DNA of 64,000 nucleotides, from assembly GCF_002976435.1 (NCBI RefSeq), contig NZ_PUGF01000026.1:1-64000 (forward strand), read 5' to 3'. The translations under genes were made by a program, and so were the position numbers. Under the pieces are notes generated by a model. It was not told the DNA's origin. It did not search any database and saw only the letters and a list, made by a program, of their open reading frames with translations. Below, piece by piece: positions 1-10,722 of the stretch. This DNA is from Solimicrobium silvestre. GTDB taxonomy: Bacteria; Pseudomonadota; Gammaproteobacteria; Burkholderiales; Burkholderiaceae_D. The first letter of the stretch is position 1. Each line of letters begins with the position of its first letter.

Positions 1-82
1 TGACGCGCGTATTACATCAGGGCCAGAGCAAAAAACCGCTCATCTATCAGGCCGTATAGATACACGCAAGCTTACCTACTGG

Positions 83-268
83 TTGAAATCAAATTCTTCT
101 TGCAAAACGGGTGGAGTCCATAGATACCGCGATCATCCGCTCACTGGCGAATGGAAAGATCATCGCGATTGCCACATCAAACCTGATTTGGTATTAATCT
201 ACCAAAAAACGGATGATTCAATTATGCGGCTGGTGCGGATCGGTTCACACAGTGAGCTGAGTCTTTAA
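83..268 (+). pseudogene. YafQ/RelE-type toxin, broken or 5'-truncated
   Basis: From about base 122 the frame encodes RYRDHPLTGEW, then RDCHIKPDLVLIYQ and a final RIGSHSEL, the conserved C-terminal half of YafQ-family mRNA-interferase toxins of type II toxin-antitoxin systems. The N-terminal half is not in the same frame. The open frame upstream gives no family-like sequence, while frame 1 just before the join reads VEIKFFLQNGWSP, which resembles the segment that normally precedes RYRDHPL. A frameshift near base 118-122 is therefore likely. The gene start and any antitoxin partner would lie left of the window. A degraded relic is more likely than a working toxin, but a sequencing error cannot be excluded. 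Confidence 0.6.
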
Positions 269-269
269 A

Positions 270-2531
270 TCAACAGCAATCAGCCCGTACACAATCCACA
301 TAATAATTTTTCACGCCATTTTCAACGCGCGTTACCAAACCATGTACATCGGTATCAAAACCAGGGAAGCGATGATTGAAATCACGGGCAAATTTCAGAT
401 AATCAACAATGGTTTTGTTGAAGCATTCGCCCGGAATTAACAAAGGAATTCCCGGTGGATAAGGCGTCAGCAAAATTGCAGTAACACGGCCTTCTAAATC
501 ATCAATAGAAACTCGTTCAATTTCCCGATGCGCCATTTTTGCAAATGCGTCAGACGGCTTCATTGCTGGTTCCATATCCGATAAATACATTTCCGTCGTC
601 AGTCGCGCTACATCATGAGCCTGGTACGCTTGATGAATTTGCTGGCATAAATCACGCAAACCGATGCTTTCATAACGCGGATTATTCGCAACAAACTCAG
701 GCAGTACGCGCCACATCGGTTGGTTTTTGTCAAAGTCATCTTTGAATTGCTGCAACGCGGTGAGCAATGTATTCCAGCGGCCTTTGGTAATGCCGATGGT
801 AAACATGATGAAGAACGAATACAGGCCGCATTTTTCAATAATTACGCCGTGTTCCGCCAAGTATTTAGTGACGATAGACGCTGGAATTCCGGTTTCTGAA
901 AAATGGCCTTCTAAGGATAAGCCCGGCGTAATAATAGTGGCTTTAATCGGGTCCAGCATATTGAAGTTAGGTGCTAACTTACCAAAGCCGTGCCAATTAT
1001 CTTCAGCGCGAATGATCCAGTCTTCACGCGAGCCGATACCGTCTTCGCACAGATTATCCGGGCCCCAAACCTGGAACCACCAATCTTGGCCCCATTCTTG
1101 GTCAATTTTGCGCATCGCGCGACGGAAATCCAGCGCTTCAAAAATAGACTCTTCGACCAATGCCGTGCCACCCGGTGCTTCCATCATGGCAGCAGCCACG
1201 TCACATGAGGCAATAATTGAATATTGCGGTGAGGTGGACGTGTGCATTAAATACGCCTCATTGAAGCGGTCACGGTCAAGTTTATTGTTCTCTGATTCGC
1301 GCACTAAAATTTGTGAGGCTTGTGATAAGCCTGCCAGCAATTTATGAGTCGATTGCGTAGAGAAAATCATCGATTCTTTTGCGCGTGGCCGATTTGGGCC
1401 GATGGCGTGCATGTCTTGGTAGAACGAATGGAAGGTAGCGTGCGGCAGCCATGCTTCATCAAAATGCAGCGTGTCAATTTTACCGTCCAGCATTTCTTTT
1501 AACGTTTCTACGTTGTAGATAACGCCGTCATAGGTAGATTGGGTAATCGTTAAAATACGCGGTTGTTTATTTTTTGCAGCACGTGCAAACGGATTCGCGT
1601 CGATTTTCTTTTGGATATTTTCCATCGTAAATTCAGACAATGGAATCGGGCCGATAATGCCTAAGTGATTGCGAGTCGGCATTAAGAAAACCGGAATGGC
1701 GCCAGTCATAATAATCGAGTGCAAAATCGATTTGTGGCAATTTCGATCGACCACCACAATGTCACCAGGGGCAACGGTGGAATGCCAAACCATTTTATTG
1801 GAAGTTGAGGTGCCGTTGGTCACGAAGTAGCAATGATCGGCATTAAAAATGCGTGCTGCATTGCGCTCGGAAGCGGCTACCGGGCCTGTATGGTCTAACA
1901 GTTGGCCTAATTCTTCGACTGCATTGCATACGTCGGCGCGCAGCATGTTTTCACCAAAAAACTGATGGAACATTTGTCCGATCGGCGACTTTAAAAATGC
2001 CACGCCACCGGAATGTCCCGGGCAATGCCATGAGTAAGAACCGTCATTGGCGTATTGCACCAATGCGCGGAAAAACGGCGGTGCCAAACCATCTAAGTAA
2101 GCTTTAGCTTCGCGGATAATATGGCGCGCAACGAATTCAGGCGTGTCTTCAAACATATGAATGAAGCCGTGCAATTCGCGCAAAATATCGTTCGGAATGT
2201 GGCGTGAAGTGCGTGTTTCACCGTACAGGTAAATTGGAATGTCCGAATTTTTATAGCGAATTTCTTCGACAAAGGCGCGTAATGAAGTCAGCGCAAAGTC
2301 GATCTCTTCCGGGCTTCCGCCGCCGAATTCTTCATCATCAATCGACAAAATAAATGCCGAAGCGCGTGACTGTTGTTGGGCAAATTGGGATAAATCACCG
2401 TAACTAGTGACGCCCAAAATTTCCATGCCCTCAGCCTCCATGGCGTGCGCTAATGCGCGTATGCCTAGTCCAGAGCTGTTTTCAGAGCGAAAATCTTCAT
2501 CAATGATGACGATAGGGAAGCGAAATTTCAT
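270..2531 (-). CDS. Arg/Lys/Orn decarboxylase, PLP-dependent (fold type I)
   Basis: A 753-aa member of the biodegradative arginine/lysine/ornithine decarboxylase family, which removes CO2 from a basic amino acid to give a polyamine (agmatine, cadaverine or putrescine). An N-terminal receiver-like wing domain (about residues 1-130) precedes the large PLP domain. Visible motifs are WHCPGHSGG, TNGTSTSNK, HFDEAW (PLP-ring Asp near 358) and STQSTHKLL, whose Lys near 397 should form the Schiff base. The C-terminal domain carries TPYPPGIPLLIPGE. The start at 2531 (MKFRFPIVIIDEDF) is preferred over an upstream extension because GGAG lies 7 bases before it. Substrate cannot be told from sequence alone; arginine is a reasonable guess. 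The gene is followed only by the toxin relic. Confidence 0.9.
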   Translation of the reverse strand: MKFRFPIVIIDEDFRSENSSGLGIRALAHAMEAEGMEILGVTSYGDLSQFAQQQSRASAFILSIDDEEFGGGSPEEIDFALTSLRAFVEEIRYKNSDIPIYLYGETRTSRHIPNDILRELHGFIHMFEDTPEFVARHIIREAKAYLDGLAPPFFRALVQYANDGSYSWHCPGHSGGVAFLKSPIGQMFHQFFGENMLRADVCNAVEELGQLLDHTGPVAASERNAARIFNADHCYFVTNGTSTSNKMVWHSTVAPGDIVVVDRNCHKSILHSIIMTGAIPVFLMPTRNHLGIIGPIPLSEFTMENIQKKIDANPFARAAKNKQPRILTITQSTYDGVIYNVETLKEMLDGKIDTLHFDEAWLPHATFHSFYQDMHAIGPNRPRAKESMIFSTQSTHKLLAGLSQASQILVRESENNKLDRDRFNEAYLMHTSTSPQYSIIASCDVAAAMMEAPGGTALVEESIFEALDFRRAMRKIDQEWGQDWWFQVWGPDNLCEDGIGSREDWIIRAEDNWHGFGKLAPNFNMLDPIKATIITPGLSLEGHFSETGIPASIVTKYLAEHGVIIEKCGLYSFFIMFTIGITKGRWNTLLTALQQFKDDFDKNQPMWRVLPEFVANNPRYESIGLRDLCQQIHQAYQAHDVARLTTEMYLSDMEPAMKPSDAFAKMAHREIERVSIDDLEGRVTAILLTPYPPGIPLLIPGECFNKTIVDYLKFARDFNHRFPGFDTDVHGLVTRVENGVKNYYVDCVRADCC

Positions 2532-2642
2532 ATGGGTCTCCAGGATAGAGAGTTTGCCGGGCGGTAGCCTTGGCAATGAATGCCGTCAGAGAGTATTTGC
2601 GTACATTAAATACTAAAGATCGCATTCTCTCAGAAGTGCAAA

Positions 2643-2669
2643 AGAAATGGGGGGATTGCCCCCATTTCT
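2643..2669 (-). terminator. Rho-independent terminator after the MipA gene
   Basis: Perfect 11-bp inverted repeat (AGAAATGGGGG / CCCCCATTTCT on the plus strand, 5-base loop). Read on the minus strand it is followed by TTT. It lies about 30 bases past the MipA stop codon and separates that gene from the decarboxylase downstream. Confidence 0.8.
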
Positions 2670-2697
2670 CATTAATTGTTTAAATAAAAAGCGTGAA

Positions 2698-3492
2698 TTA
2701 GAAGCGATAGTACGCTGCTGAATAAACGACGACTTGATTTTTATCCGAAACTAGCGGACTGGATCCTGCGTCACCCAGCGGATGAGTTACAGAACCACCA
2801 ACAATCATGGACCAATTTTTATTAATAGTGTAGTCCCAACCTAGCGATAATTTTACTTTTAACATGCCGGCATTTGTGTCATACACTGGGAAATTATAGG
2901 TGCTGGCTTGTTGCGGAGTTACGCCATAAAAATCCTGCATATATTGGCCATTCGCCCATGTGGTGCTTAATACTGCAAAGATGCGGTTCTTATCATCAAT
3001 TCGGTCAATATAGCGTCCACCAATACTTGCAAAGTTACCGTTGTGTTTGTTATTTATTCCAGCTCCGCTAGAGAGCGAAGTCAATATTGAAAAATGCTGG
3101 TCGATAAGGTAATTGGCAAACACGCCTGGAGTTAAGCTGGTTGGTGTGTTGCCCGGACCATTGTCGCGGTTCCTGGCAGATTGCTCCTGATAAGCGAGCA
3201 AACCTAAACGCATACCGTATTGCCAATTTGGATTGGCAGAGAAGTTGTAACCAAAACCGGATACGGAGCTGAAGAAAACGCCGCTTTTCCATTGAAGATT
3301 GAATACCGGTAACGGTAAAATTTCTTGTTTGCTGCCATCGGCGTATTTAGGCAGTGAAGCAATGCCTAATCCAACTGACGCAGTCAGGTCTTTTTGTAAA
3401 TACTGAGTTGGAATTATTTCCACGAAGTCAGCCGTTTGGGCTTGGGCGTTGAGCGCAAGTGCCATTAATAATAGGGGTAATATTTTTTTCAT
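2698..3492 (-). CDS. MipA/OmpV family outer-membrane protein
   Basis: 264 aa with a clear signal peptide (MKKILPLLLMALALNAQAQ, cleavage after AQA or AQAQ). The rest is beta-barrel-like: alternating aromatic strands, GLGIASLPKYADGSK near the N terminus as in MipA/OmpV proteins, and a C-terminal aromatic (AAYYRF), the usual outer-membrane assembly signal. E. coli MipA is a scaffold for murein enzymes, but most family members have no proven function, so role and ligand stay open. It lies 71 bases after the DUF4337 gene and could be read from the same transcript. A strong terminator follows. Confidence 0.85.
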   Translation of the reverse strand: MKKILPLLLMALALNAQAQTADFVEIIPTQYLQKDLTASVGLGIASLPKYADGSKQEILPLPVFNLQWKSGVFFSSVSGFGYNFSANPNWQYGMRLGLLAYQEQSARNRDNGPGNTPTSLTPGVFANYLIDQHFSILTSLSSGAGINNKHNGNFASIGGRYIDRIDDKNRIFAVLSTTWANGQYMQDFYGVTPQQASTYNFPVYDTNAGMLKVKLSLGWDYTINKNWSMIVGGSVTHPLGDAGSSPLVSDKNQVVVYSAAYYRF

Positions 3493-3563
3493 AAACTCGC
3501 TAATGTTAACTATTTAAAAAATGATAATGAGGTGATTCGGGTTGATTCTATATGATGAATTGC

Positions 3564-4130
3564 TTAAATTTGAAACCAGGCGCAACCAGCCAGGATAATG
3601 CCAATTCCAGCGACGCCGTAAGAGCCTATTTGCAGCCATTTTTTTCTGGTTAGCAGTGTGATTGCCGCTAATGAAATAGCAATTTGCAGGGCGGTCATGG
3701 CTTGTGCCCAACGGTGATGCTGATGCAGTATTTCGGTCGATTTATCTTCCCATTCCAAGGATGATTTATCGAGCTCTTCAGCGTGCTTTTTAATCCCTTC
3801 TTTTTCGACCTTGTAGCGCGCAATATCGGACTGGTATTTAGCTACATCCACGCCCGGCATAGTTACTGCCAGCTCAGCAAAGTTCTGCTTGTTGGATTTG
3901 GCTTGATAAAAATTCCATTGATCCGAAGCTTCGGTTTTTACGATGGCAGCTTTGTTTTTAAACATGGCTGCGTCATTTTGAGTTGAGCCGGCTTGGAAGC
4001 CAAAGATCGCGCCAGTGGTTGCCATGATCGCGGTCATCACGGCAATTTTGCTGGAGAAATCATCGCCACCATGTGCTGCGTGTTCTAGTTCATGGTCGTG
4101 TGGGCCGTGTACTTCAAATTCTTCTGGCAT
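3564..4130 (-). CDS. DUF4337 family membrane protein
   Basis: 188 aa with a His/Glu-rich N terminus (HGPHDHELEHAAHGGDD), one membrane segment near residues 28-48 (KIAVMTAIMATTGAIFGFQAG), a long soluble, partly helical middle (about 50-135, with QWNFYQAKSNKQ) and two closely spaced C-terminal membrane segments (about 143-187). This arrangement fits DUF4337, a family without known function. It starts 8 bases after folA ends and so probably shares the thyA-folA transcript. The His-rich tail could bind metal, but that is a guess. Confidence 0.75.
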   Translation of the reverse strand: MPEEFEVHGPHDHELEHAAHGGDDFSSKIAVMTAIMATTGAIFGFQAGSTQNDAAMFKNKAAIVKTEASDQWNFYQAKSNKQNFAELAVTMPGVDVAKYQSDIARYKVEKEGIKKHAEELDKSSLEWEDKSTEILHQHHRWAQAMTALQIAISLAAITLLTRKKWLQIGSYGVAGIGIILAGCAWFQI

Positions 4131-4138
4131 GTAAACTC

Positions 4139-4627
4139 CTAATTCTTTATTTTTGTATAGGTAACAAAAGCATAATCAAACGCATTTTGCTCTGAATGAA
4201 ACGTGGTTCGTTCAGTCTCTTGCCACACGTCTTGATCGATGGCGGGGAAAAAAGCATCGCACTCCACATCTTGATGAATTTCCGTGACCAATAATTGACT
4301 GCATAGCGGTAATGCCTGTGCGTAAATATCGGCACCGCCAATAATAAACGCATCGGTATTGCCGATTAATTGCAAAGCTGCTGGCAGAGAGTTCACCACC
4401 TCAACACCGTCTTGCTGCCAATCGGTATTACGCGTTAAAACGATGTTGCGCCGATTCGGCAATGGGCGACCAATTGATGCAAAGGTTTTACGCCCCATGA
4501 TGATGGCGTGGCCGGTGGTGATGCGCTTAAAGCGCGCCAAATCTTCCGGTAAGCGCCAAGGCAGTGTGTTGTTAATGCCGATGCCGCGTTTAGCGTCATA
4601 GGCTACGATAATGGTTAATTCAGACAT
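4139..4627 (-). CDS. folA: Dihydrofolate reductase
   Basis: Reduces dihydrofolate to tetrahydrofolate with NADPH. The 162-aa length is normal for chromosomal FolA. The N terminus TIIVAYDAKRGIGINNTLPW holds the conserved Gly-Ile-Gly and Leu-Pro-Trp. Also visible are LPEDLARFKRITTG, the NADPH loop MGRKTFASIGRPLPNR and FIIGGADIYAQALP. Directly downstream of thyA (62-base gap), it restores the folate that thymidylate synthase oxidises. The ribosome-binding site is weak; the ATG was chosen by alignment with family N termini. Confidence 0.96.
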   Translation of the reverse strand: MSELTIIVAYDAKRGIGINNTLPWRLPEDLARFKRITTGHAIIMGRKTFASIGRPLPNRRNIVLTRNTDWQQDGVEVVNSLPAALQLIGNTDAFIIGGADIYAQALPLCSQLLVTEIHQDVECDAFFPAIDQDVWQETERTTFHSEQNAFDYAFVTYTKIKN

Positions 4628-4689
4628 GCTTATGTGATGTAAGTGAGCTAGATAATAAAAGAGGGTAAGTTGCTACTGTGACGGTGTAG

Positions 4690-5484
4690 TTACACGGCCA
4701 CAGCAGCCTTAATATGTGGGTGAGATTGATAATTCAGTATCTCAAAATCATCAAACGTGTAGTCGAAAATCGATGGCGGCACGCGCTTGATATTGAGCTG
4801 TGGTAGCGCTAACGGTGTGCGTGACAGTTGCAACTCAACTTGTTCTAAATGGTTGGAGTACAGGTGGCAATCGCCGCCGCTCCAGATGAAATCACCCACT
4901 TCCAAGCCTGCTTGCTGGGCCATCATGTGGGTCAGCAGGGCGTAGGAGGCGATGTTAAACGGCACGCCCAAAAATATATCGGCGCTGCGTTGATATAACT
5001 GGCATGACAATTTGCCGTCAGCCACATAAAACTGGAAAAACGCATGGCAAGGCGGCAGCTTCATGTTGGGGATGTCGGCCACATTCCAGGCTGACACGAT
5101 CATGCGACGTGAATCCGGATTGTGCTTAATTTGTTCCATGACTTGGCTAATCTGGTCAATATGTTCGCCATTGGGTGTAGGCCAGCTACGCCACTGGTAA
5201 CCATATACGGGACCTAAATTGCCCTGCTCATCAGCCCAATCATCCCAGATAGATACGCCGTTTTCTTTTAAATAGGCGATATTAGTTGAGCCGTTTAAAA
5301 ACCAGATCAATTCATGAATGATGGATTTGAGATGGAGTTTTTTAGTCGTAACCAGCGGAAATCCCTGCGCCAGATCAAAACGCATTTGATGTCCAAATAC
5401 CGAACGTGTGCCGGTACCGGTACGATCAGTTTTTTCAGTGCCGTGCTGTTGCACGTGGCGCATTAAGTCTAGGTATTGTTGCAT
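4690..5484 (-). CDS. thyA: Thymidylate synthase
   Basis: Methylates dUMP to dTMP using methylene-tetrahydrofolate. At 264 aa it has the exact E. coli ThyA length. Motifs: [19 protein letters not shown], the catalytic region [14 protein letters not shown] with its Cys, [20 protein letters not shown], and [12 protein letters not shown]. It is the first gene of the thyA-folA-DUF4337 leftward group. With a class II ribonucleotide reductase nearby, this region gathers several deoxynucleotide synthesis enzymes. Confidence 0.98.
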   Translation of the reverse strand: MQQYLDLMRHVQQHGTEKTDRTGTGTRSVFGHQMRFDLAQGFPLVTTKKLHLKSIIHELIWFLNGSTNIAYLKENGVSIWDDWADEQGNLGPVYGYQWRSWPTPNGEHIDQISQVMEQIKHNPDSRRMIVSAWNVADIPNMKLPPCHAFFQFYVADGKLSCQLYQRSADIFLGVPFNIASYALLTHMMAQQAGLEVGDFIWSGGDCHLYSNHLEQVELQLSRTPLALPQLNIKRVPPSIFDYTFDDFEILNYQSHPHIKAAVAV

Positions 5485-5711
5485 GAGATTACGTATTCAC
5501 TGGTTGAGTAATAAATGTTGCAAGCGTTAGCGCGGTGCAGCTATAAACTTGAACATGCGCGATTGTACAGCATCAATTTAGCTGTCACTAGTGAACAAGA
5601 AGCTTCGCTTTAAATTTTCCACATTATGCAAAAACAGGCGGAAAAATCTGGGAAAAGCAAAATTTGGCTATGTCCAGGCTACATGTTGATATTCTGCTCA
5701 CAAAGGCTGCC

Positions 5712-7325
5712 TCAAATTGCAAAGTTGAGTGTTGACGGGGCGTTTGCTTCATCCATGATAGGCGTGACCAGAGGCAAGGTAATGACGAATTTGCAGCCCT
5801 GGTTTTGTGCGCTGGTGGCTAAAATCTCGCCGCCAAGCACATTGGTGACGATGTTGTAAGTGATGGAGAGCCCTAAACCACTGCCGCCGCGGCCAAAGCG
5901 GGTAGTAAAAAACGGTTCGTAAATGCGATGCAGAATTTCCGGTGGAATACCATAACCATCATCGGTAAACGTCATTTTTACATTGTGACCAACCAGTTCG
6001 GCAGTGATCCGCATGTTGCCGTAATCTCGTTCGTTAAAACCATGGGTTACCGAATTGGTAATTAAATTAGTGAAAACTTGCCCGAGCGGCCCGGGAAAAC
6101 TATCCATCTCAATATTGGTGGGAATATCGATGATCAGGATATACGGCGTTTTTGATAAGCCTGGCATTAACAATGAGGTGAGTTCGATCATCATGGTATG
6201 CAGATCAAACTGGCGGCGTTGTGCGCTGGATTGGTCAACCGCTACTTGTTTGAAATCGCCGACTAAATGCGCCGCCTGATGTAGTCCTCGCAGTAACAAA
6301 GTGCTGGATTCGTTTGCACATTGCATGAATTTATCCAATTCAGAGCGGCGCACATTACCTACTGTAAACAGCTCGGTAAATTTGAGCACTTCCGCTTCTA
6401 ATGTGCTCGCCACTAACAAGCAATTGCCGATAGGAGTGTTTAATTCATGCGCAACACCAGCCACCATTGAACCGAGCGAAGCCATGCGTTCAATACGGGT
6501 TAATTCCTGGTGCACATGGTTGATATTTTTTAAAGCTGTTTCAAGCTCCGAGGTGCGCAGTTTGACTTTAGATTCCAGCGTATTGGAGTAATCGGTTAAT
6601 TGATTATTTTTAATTTCCAATTCGGAAAAAGTGCGCGCCAGAGCTTGGCGGGTTGCTTCCATCGTGTCGGCCAGATGCCCAATTTCATCACTACGATTAA
6701 ATACAATCGGGTTGGTTAATTCGCCGTTAGATAGTCGTTCGGATTCTTTCATCAAACGTCTGATAGGTACCACCAGGCGTTGCTGGAGCACGAGCAGAAT
6801 CAGGATAACGGCAATGATTAAAGAAAATATGGCCGTAATTGCATAGCGTATAAAAGCAGTGCGTTCTTCTTCAATCAACAGATCATCGGCCATTGTCAAT
6901 TCAACGATGCCAATGACTTTTTCATCATGTTTAATGGTATGTACGATGGTGGAAAAGGGGCCTTTTTGTTGTTCTTTGCGTGACAGCGTGAGGAATTTTT
7001 TATGGTCCGGCAAGCTAAACACATCAATCGTCGCAATACGCGGATCTGAATAGACGACATCACTTGAAATGCGGGCAATATCAGGGGTGATCTGCCACAA
7101 AGGTTCGCTTTGTATCACCGCTAAAATATTGGTTAATCGCTGATGATCTTCCAGTTGCCGTTTATGTGCGTTGGTATCAATCGAGCTGATGTTGTAAGGA
7201 ATCAGAATAATGGCAGAGCCAATTAAGCCAAAAAAAACAGCAGCAATAATGGCTGAGCGTAGTGAAGTACCCCGAAGAAAAAAGGCGAGTCGAAAATAAA
7301 AGGGAAAAGCATTTTTTTTCAGCAT
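5712..7325 (-). CDS. Membrane sensor histidine kinase with HAMP domain
   Basis: 537 aa. TM1 at about 25-43, a periplasmic sensing region of about 115 residues (44-160), TM2 at 162-182, HAMP at 183-235 and a coiled coil to 280. The phosphoacceptor is H293 in SMVAGVAHELNTPIGN, and the HATPase domain ends the protein (N box NLITNSVTHGF, DDGYGIPP, GRGGSGLGLS). The H box is of the GVxHELNTPxGN type, the same as in the receiver-kinase at 15.7 kb, and both share FKQVAVDQ(S/T)S after it, so the two are paralogues. No response regulator gene adjoins it and the input signal is unknown. Confidence 0.88.
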   Translation of the reverse strand: MLKKNAFPFYFRLAFFLRGTSLRSAIIAAVFFGLIGSAIILIPYNISSIDTNAHKRQLEDHQRLTNILAVIQSEPLWQITPDIARISSDVVYSDPRIATIDVFSLPDHKKFLTLSRKEQQKGPFSTIVHTIKHDEKVIGIVELTMADDLLIEEERTAFIRYAITAIFSLIIAVILILLVLQQRLVVPIRRLMKESERLSNGELTNPIVFNRSDEIGHLADTMEATRQALARTFSELEIKNNQLTDYSNTLESKVKLRTSELETALKNINHVHQELTRIERMASLGSMVAGVAHELNTPIGNCLLVASTLEAEVLKFTELFTVGNVRRSELDKFMQCANESSTLLLRGLHQAAHLVGDFKQVAVDQSSAQRRQFDLHTMMIELTSLLMPGLSKTPYILIIDIPTNIEMDSFPGPLGQVFTNLITNSVTHGFNERDYGNMRITAELVGHNVKMTFTDDGYGIPPEILHRIYEPFFTTRFGRGGSGLGLSITYNIVTNVLGGEILATSAQNQGCKFVITLPLVTPIMDEANAPSTLNFAI

Positions 7326-7509
7326 CTCGGCAAAATCACTTGGTGATAGAAATGAATTATTTGAGGCCTAATCTAAACGTGTGAAAGCTTTGTAGTGAAA
7401 TCGTAAATAGTTCCATGAAGAATTTATATAGTAAACCGCTTTGGGGGGATTTACTAGATTGGAATTCAACATTTGTCTAAAAACTACTTAAGCCCTATTC
7501 ACAAAAGCC

Positions 7510-10506
7510 TTAGCCACAACTACCGATTGCCGAACAATAGGTGCAAAAATCACAACCATCACGTTTTATCACCGCATATACATGGCATTCTAGACATTTT
7601 TTATTGGTTTTGACGTAGGGGCGTTGGCGACCTTCTTTGTCGGCAACGTTCGGGGTAGTTTCCCCCATCCTATTCTGAGCGGAGTGTGGATGCGCTAACA
7701 CACCCATTTGTTCAACTGGGATGCCGTCTTTATTGAGTATGCCCAGCAAGGCAAAACGGTGTAGTAGCAATGTCGCTATATAGGCCACTGTGGATGGATA
7801 CGATTGCTGCTTTTCCGATCCCGGTACTTTGGCTAAAAAGTCACCGCGATGCTCGCTAAAACTCAGTAACTTGCGCAGCTTCATCCCTATCCAGGCCGGG
7901 TCAATAACCCGCATGTCCATCGACAATAACTTGGTCAGTCCATCCATCACCTTGGGATAATCTCCCGCTAACCAGACTGAATAAGGTTGGAGCCGGCCAT
8001 TCGGAAGCCGGCATTCTTTTACGATCATTAACAAATCATCGCCAGTGGAGGGATTTTTAATATCAACTGACCAGCTCATCGTGCCGTCGGTGCCGGACTT
8101 GGGTTCTTTTTTAGAGAACAGGGCAGCGATCATCGGGCTGGGAGCTTCGATGTTATACACACCTAATTCTTGCAAACGGTGCTGAATAATTTTAGCCAGG
8201 CCAGCGACCAGATTCGGTGCGTAAATGATTTGTTCGCCTAAATTTAATTCAAAGCCATCGTCACCGCCGGTTTTAGCCAGCGATTCTAATTTCATCTTCA
8301 ACCATTGCGGATCGCCGGTGCGCATATCCATTGATAATGTTTTAGCGATAGCACCTAATACGCGCGGTTGTTCATTACCATTTACCCATACTTCAAACGG
8401 ATGCATATTGCCCGTTTCTACCTGGCCGATGACGACAGAAAAATCACCCTTGTGATGCTCAACCAAATAAGTCCAACTCGGATTACCTTGTGGAATTTTA
8501 GGGCGACCAGGCCAGCGCAAACTGGCTAAAGCCGGTTGCGGAACTTCTTTTAAAATAATGCGCCGATCTGGATCGTTTAACTCCAGATCATTCGGCGTAA
8601 TGTTGACTTGCACCTGGCTTTCAACTGTGCTTTCAAGCGACAACACTGAACCCAGCACTGAATTGGGCCGGAAGGTGGCGATTCCTTTTAAACCTGCTTT
8701 CCAGGCGCTGCTGTACAAGTGCTGGAATTCTTCAAAAGGGTAGTCAGCCGGTACATTCACCGTCTTGGAAATAGCGGTGTCGATAAACGGCGCAACCGCA
8801 GCGCACATTTGCATATGGTCTTGCGCGGCAATGTCTAAGGCGCACACAAAGTAGGGCGGTAGTTGAGCATAATCATCTACTTGACCGTGCATGCTTTCAT
8901 ATACACGCAAGGCATGATCTACCACGCGGATGGTTTTTTCAGAACCATCTTTTTCACGCTTTTTACGTTGATAAGTCCATGAAAATGGCGGCTCAATTCC
9001 GTTAGACGCATTGTCAGCAAAAGCCATGCTGATGGTGCCGGTTGGTGCGATCGATAATAAGTGGCTGTTGCGGATTCCGTACTGGCGAATATCGGATTTA
9101 ATATCATCAGGAAGTCGTGATGCAAAGCGTGGGCTAGCCAGATATTGGTCTGCATCAAACATCGGAAATGGGCCAAATTTTTGCGCCAGTTCAATGGACG
9201 CGCGGTAAGCTGCGTGGCACATCGCTTCGGATATTTTTGCCGCCATCGCGCGGCCTGCAGCGCTGTCGTAACGTAGGCCAAGCATAATTAAAGCATCACC
9301 CAAGCCTGTATAGCCCAGCCCAATACGGCGTTTTTGTTGCGCCTCATGCTGCTGTTCCGGTAGCGGCCACAAAGTCACATCCAGAACGCGATCTAAAATA
9401 TGCACCGCACCGCGCACTACCTTGGCAAATTTTTTCCAGTCAAAACTGGCTTGATCGGTAAATGGATCAAGCACAAACCGCGTCAGAATAGTTGAGCCAA
9501 GATCACAGCATCCATATGCCGGCAGTGGTTGTTCTCCGCAGGGATTGGTGGATTCAATTTTTTCACAGTAGGAAAGGTTATTGTCGTTGTTGATGGTATC
9601 GATGAACAATACCCCCGGCTCAGCATGATCATAGGTGCTGGCCATGATCTGCTCCCATAGCTTGCGCGCTTTGATCTTGTGATACACCCATAAACCATCG
9701 GCACGCTGATAGGCCGTGCTAAATGATGAATCAGGCTGCGCTTGATGGATCAGCTCCCAATCAGAATCAGCTTCAACCGCCAGCATAAATGTATCCGTCA
9801 CGGCAACGCTAATATTGAAATTGCGCAGCTTGGTAAAGCCCATTCGCATTTTGTCGGCAAAGTCATAGTTAGTCGCCATCAAATCTTGCAGCAACTTCTT
9901 CGTCGCTTCATCGACTGGGAGTTCATTCACCAGCAAGCCGTCCTTGGCATGAATAAATGCTTCGATATCTGGATGGTCAATTCGCAATACGCCCATTTGC
10001 GCACCGCGCCGGGCACCTGCCGATTCCACCGTTGAGCACGATTGGTCAAACACATACATATAGGACAGCGGGCCGCTAGCAACAGATTGGGTGCCCTTGA
10101 CCAACGCACCTTTAGGCCGAATTCGCGAAAAGTCATAGCCAACGCCGCCACCGCGCCGCATCGTTTCCGCCGCTTGTTTTAATGCGTCGTAGATGCCGGG
10201 AGAGCCTGGATCAGGATTGGAAATGCAATCGTTGACTTCCTGCACGAAGCAATTGATGAGTGTGGCGCCAATATCGGTACCGCCAGCCGACATAATTCGA
10301 CCGCCGCCGATAAACCCAGCCTGGAATGTGGCTAAAAATTCGGCTTGCTGCTGCTTATCTTTTGCCAGTCCCTTGGCTACCCGCTGCAATACATCTAGCT
10401 GCGAAGTTTCATTTCCTTTGCAATATTTTTCTTGCAAAATGAGGGTGGTAATTTCTTGTGGAGCGAGTTCTTTGCCAGGAATAATGTCGTTTTTAATGAT
10501 AGTCAT
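7510..10506 (-). CDS. nrdJ: Adenosylcobalamin-dependent (class II) ribonucleotide reductase
   Basis: Makes deoxyribonucleotides with a B12-derived radical, independent of oxygen. 998 aa. Motifs: [17 protein letters not shown] (substrate-site Cys), [37 protein letters not shown] (active-site NPCGE), IAPTGTISM, and a Cys-rich C terminus ([24 protein letters not shown]) expected to act in disulfide reduction or metal binding. Two TSCPD-like segments precede the tail and look like an internal duplication (about residues 700-745 and 838-882). The start follows AAGGAAC with good spacing. I saw no obvious cobalamin riboswitch or NrdR box in the 216 bases upstream. No nrdAB lies in this window. Confidence 0.95.
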   Translation of the reverse strand: MTIIKNDIIPGKELAPQEITTLILQEKYCKGNETSQLDVLQRVAKGLAKDKQQQAEFLATFQAGFIGGGRIMSAGGTDIGATLINCFVQEVNDCISNPDPGSPGIYDALKQAAETMRRGGGVGYDFSRIRPKGALVKGTQSVASGPLSYMYVFDQSCSTVESAGARRGAQMGVLRIDHPDIEAFIHAKDGLLVNELPVDEATKKLLQDLMATNYDFADKMRMGFTKLRNFNISVAVTDTFMLAVEADSDWELIHQAQPDSSFSTAYQRADGLWVYHKIKARKLWEQIMASTYDHAEPGVLFIDTINNDNNLSYCEKIESTNPCGEQPLPAYGCCDLGSTILTRFVLDPFTDQASFDWKKFAKVVRGAVHILDRVLDVTLWPLPEQQHEAQQKRRIGLGYTGLGDALIMLGLRYDSAAGRAMAAKISEAMCHAAYRASIELAQKFGPFPMFDADQYLASPRFASRLPDDIKSDIRQYGIRNSHLLSIAPTGTISMAFADNASNGIEPPFSWTYQRKKREKDGSEKTIRVVDHALRVYESMHGQVDDYAQLPPYFVCALDIAAQDHMQMCAAVAPFIDTAISKTVNVPADYPFEEFQHLYSSAWKAGLKGIATFRPNSVLGSVLSLESTVESQVQVNITPNDLELNDPDRRIILKEVPQPALASLRWPGRPKIPQGNPSWTYLVEHHKGDFSVVIGQVETGNMHPFEVWVNGNEQPRVLGAIAKTLSMDMRTGDPQWLKMKLESLAKTGGDDGFELNLGEQIIYAPNLVAGLAKIIQHRLQELGVYNIEAPSPMIAALFSKKEPKSGTDGTMSWSVDIKNPSTGDDLLMIVKECRLPNGRLQPYSVWLAGDYPKVMDGLTKLLSMDMRVIDPAWIGMKLRKLLSFSEHRGDFLAKVPGSEKQQSYPSTVAYIATLLLHRFALLGILNKDGIPVEQMGVLAHPHSAQNRMGETTPNVADKEGRQRPYVKTNKKCLECHVYAVIKRDGCDFCTYCSAIGSCG

Positions 10507-10722
10507 TTTGTTCCTTGAATTGGGGCGTGTTGACAGTCGTTAGCAAAAACTGTGGTAGGGCTGAAGTCGGTTTCCATGCATGATAATACGCGTGAACATT
10601 GAAAATAAATTGTGCTATCTCAAGTTTATTCTAGAGTGGATAAAGGTGAAGTCGCTGCATCGTTTATTTGTGCTCCCACCTATTTTGTATGGATGATGGC
10701 AACTTTTTGGGAATCTGTTGGC

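Noticed and set aside
727-1347. 206-aa plus-strand frame
   Set aside because: It lies entirely inside the decarboxylase gene on the other strand, has no ribosome-binding site and shows no family motif.
10507-10722. Cobalamin riboswitch or NrdR box upstream of nrdJ
   Set aside because: Looked for because NrdJ uses B12; no B12-box-like or paired NrdR-box sequence was visible by eye.
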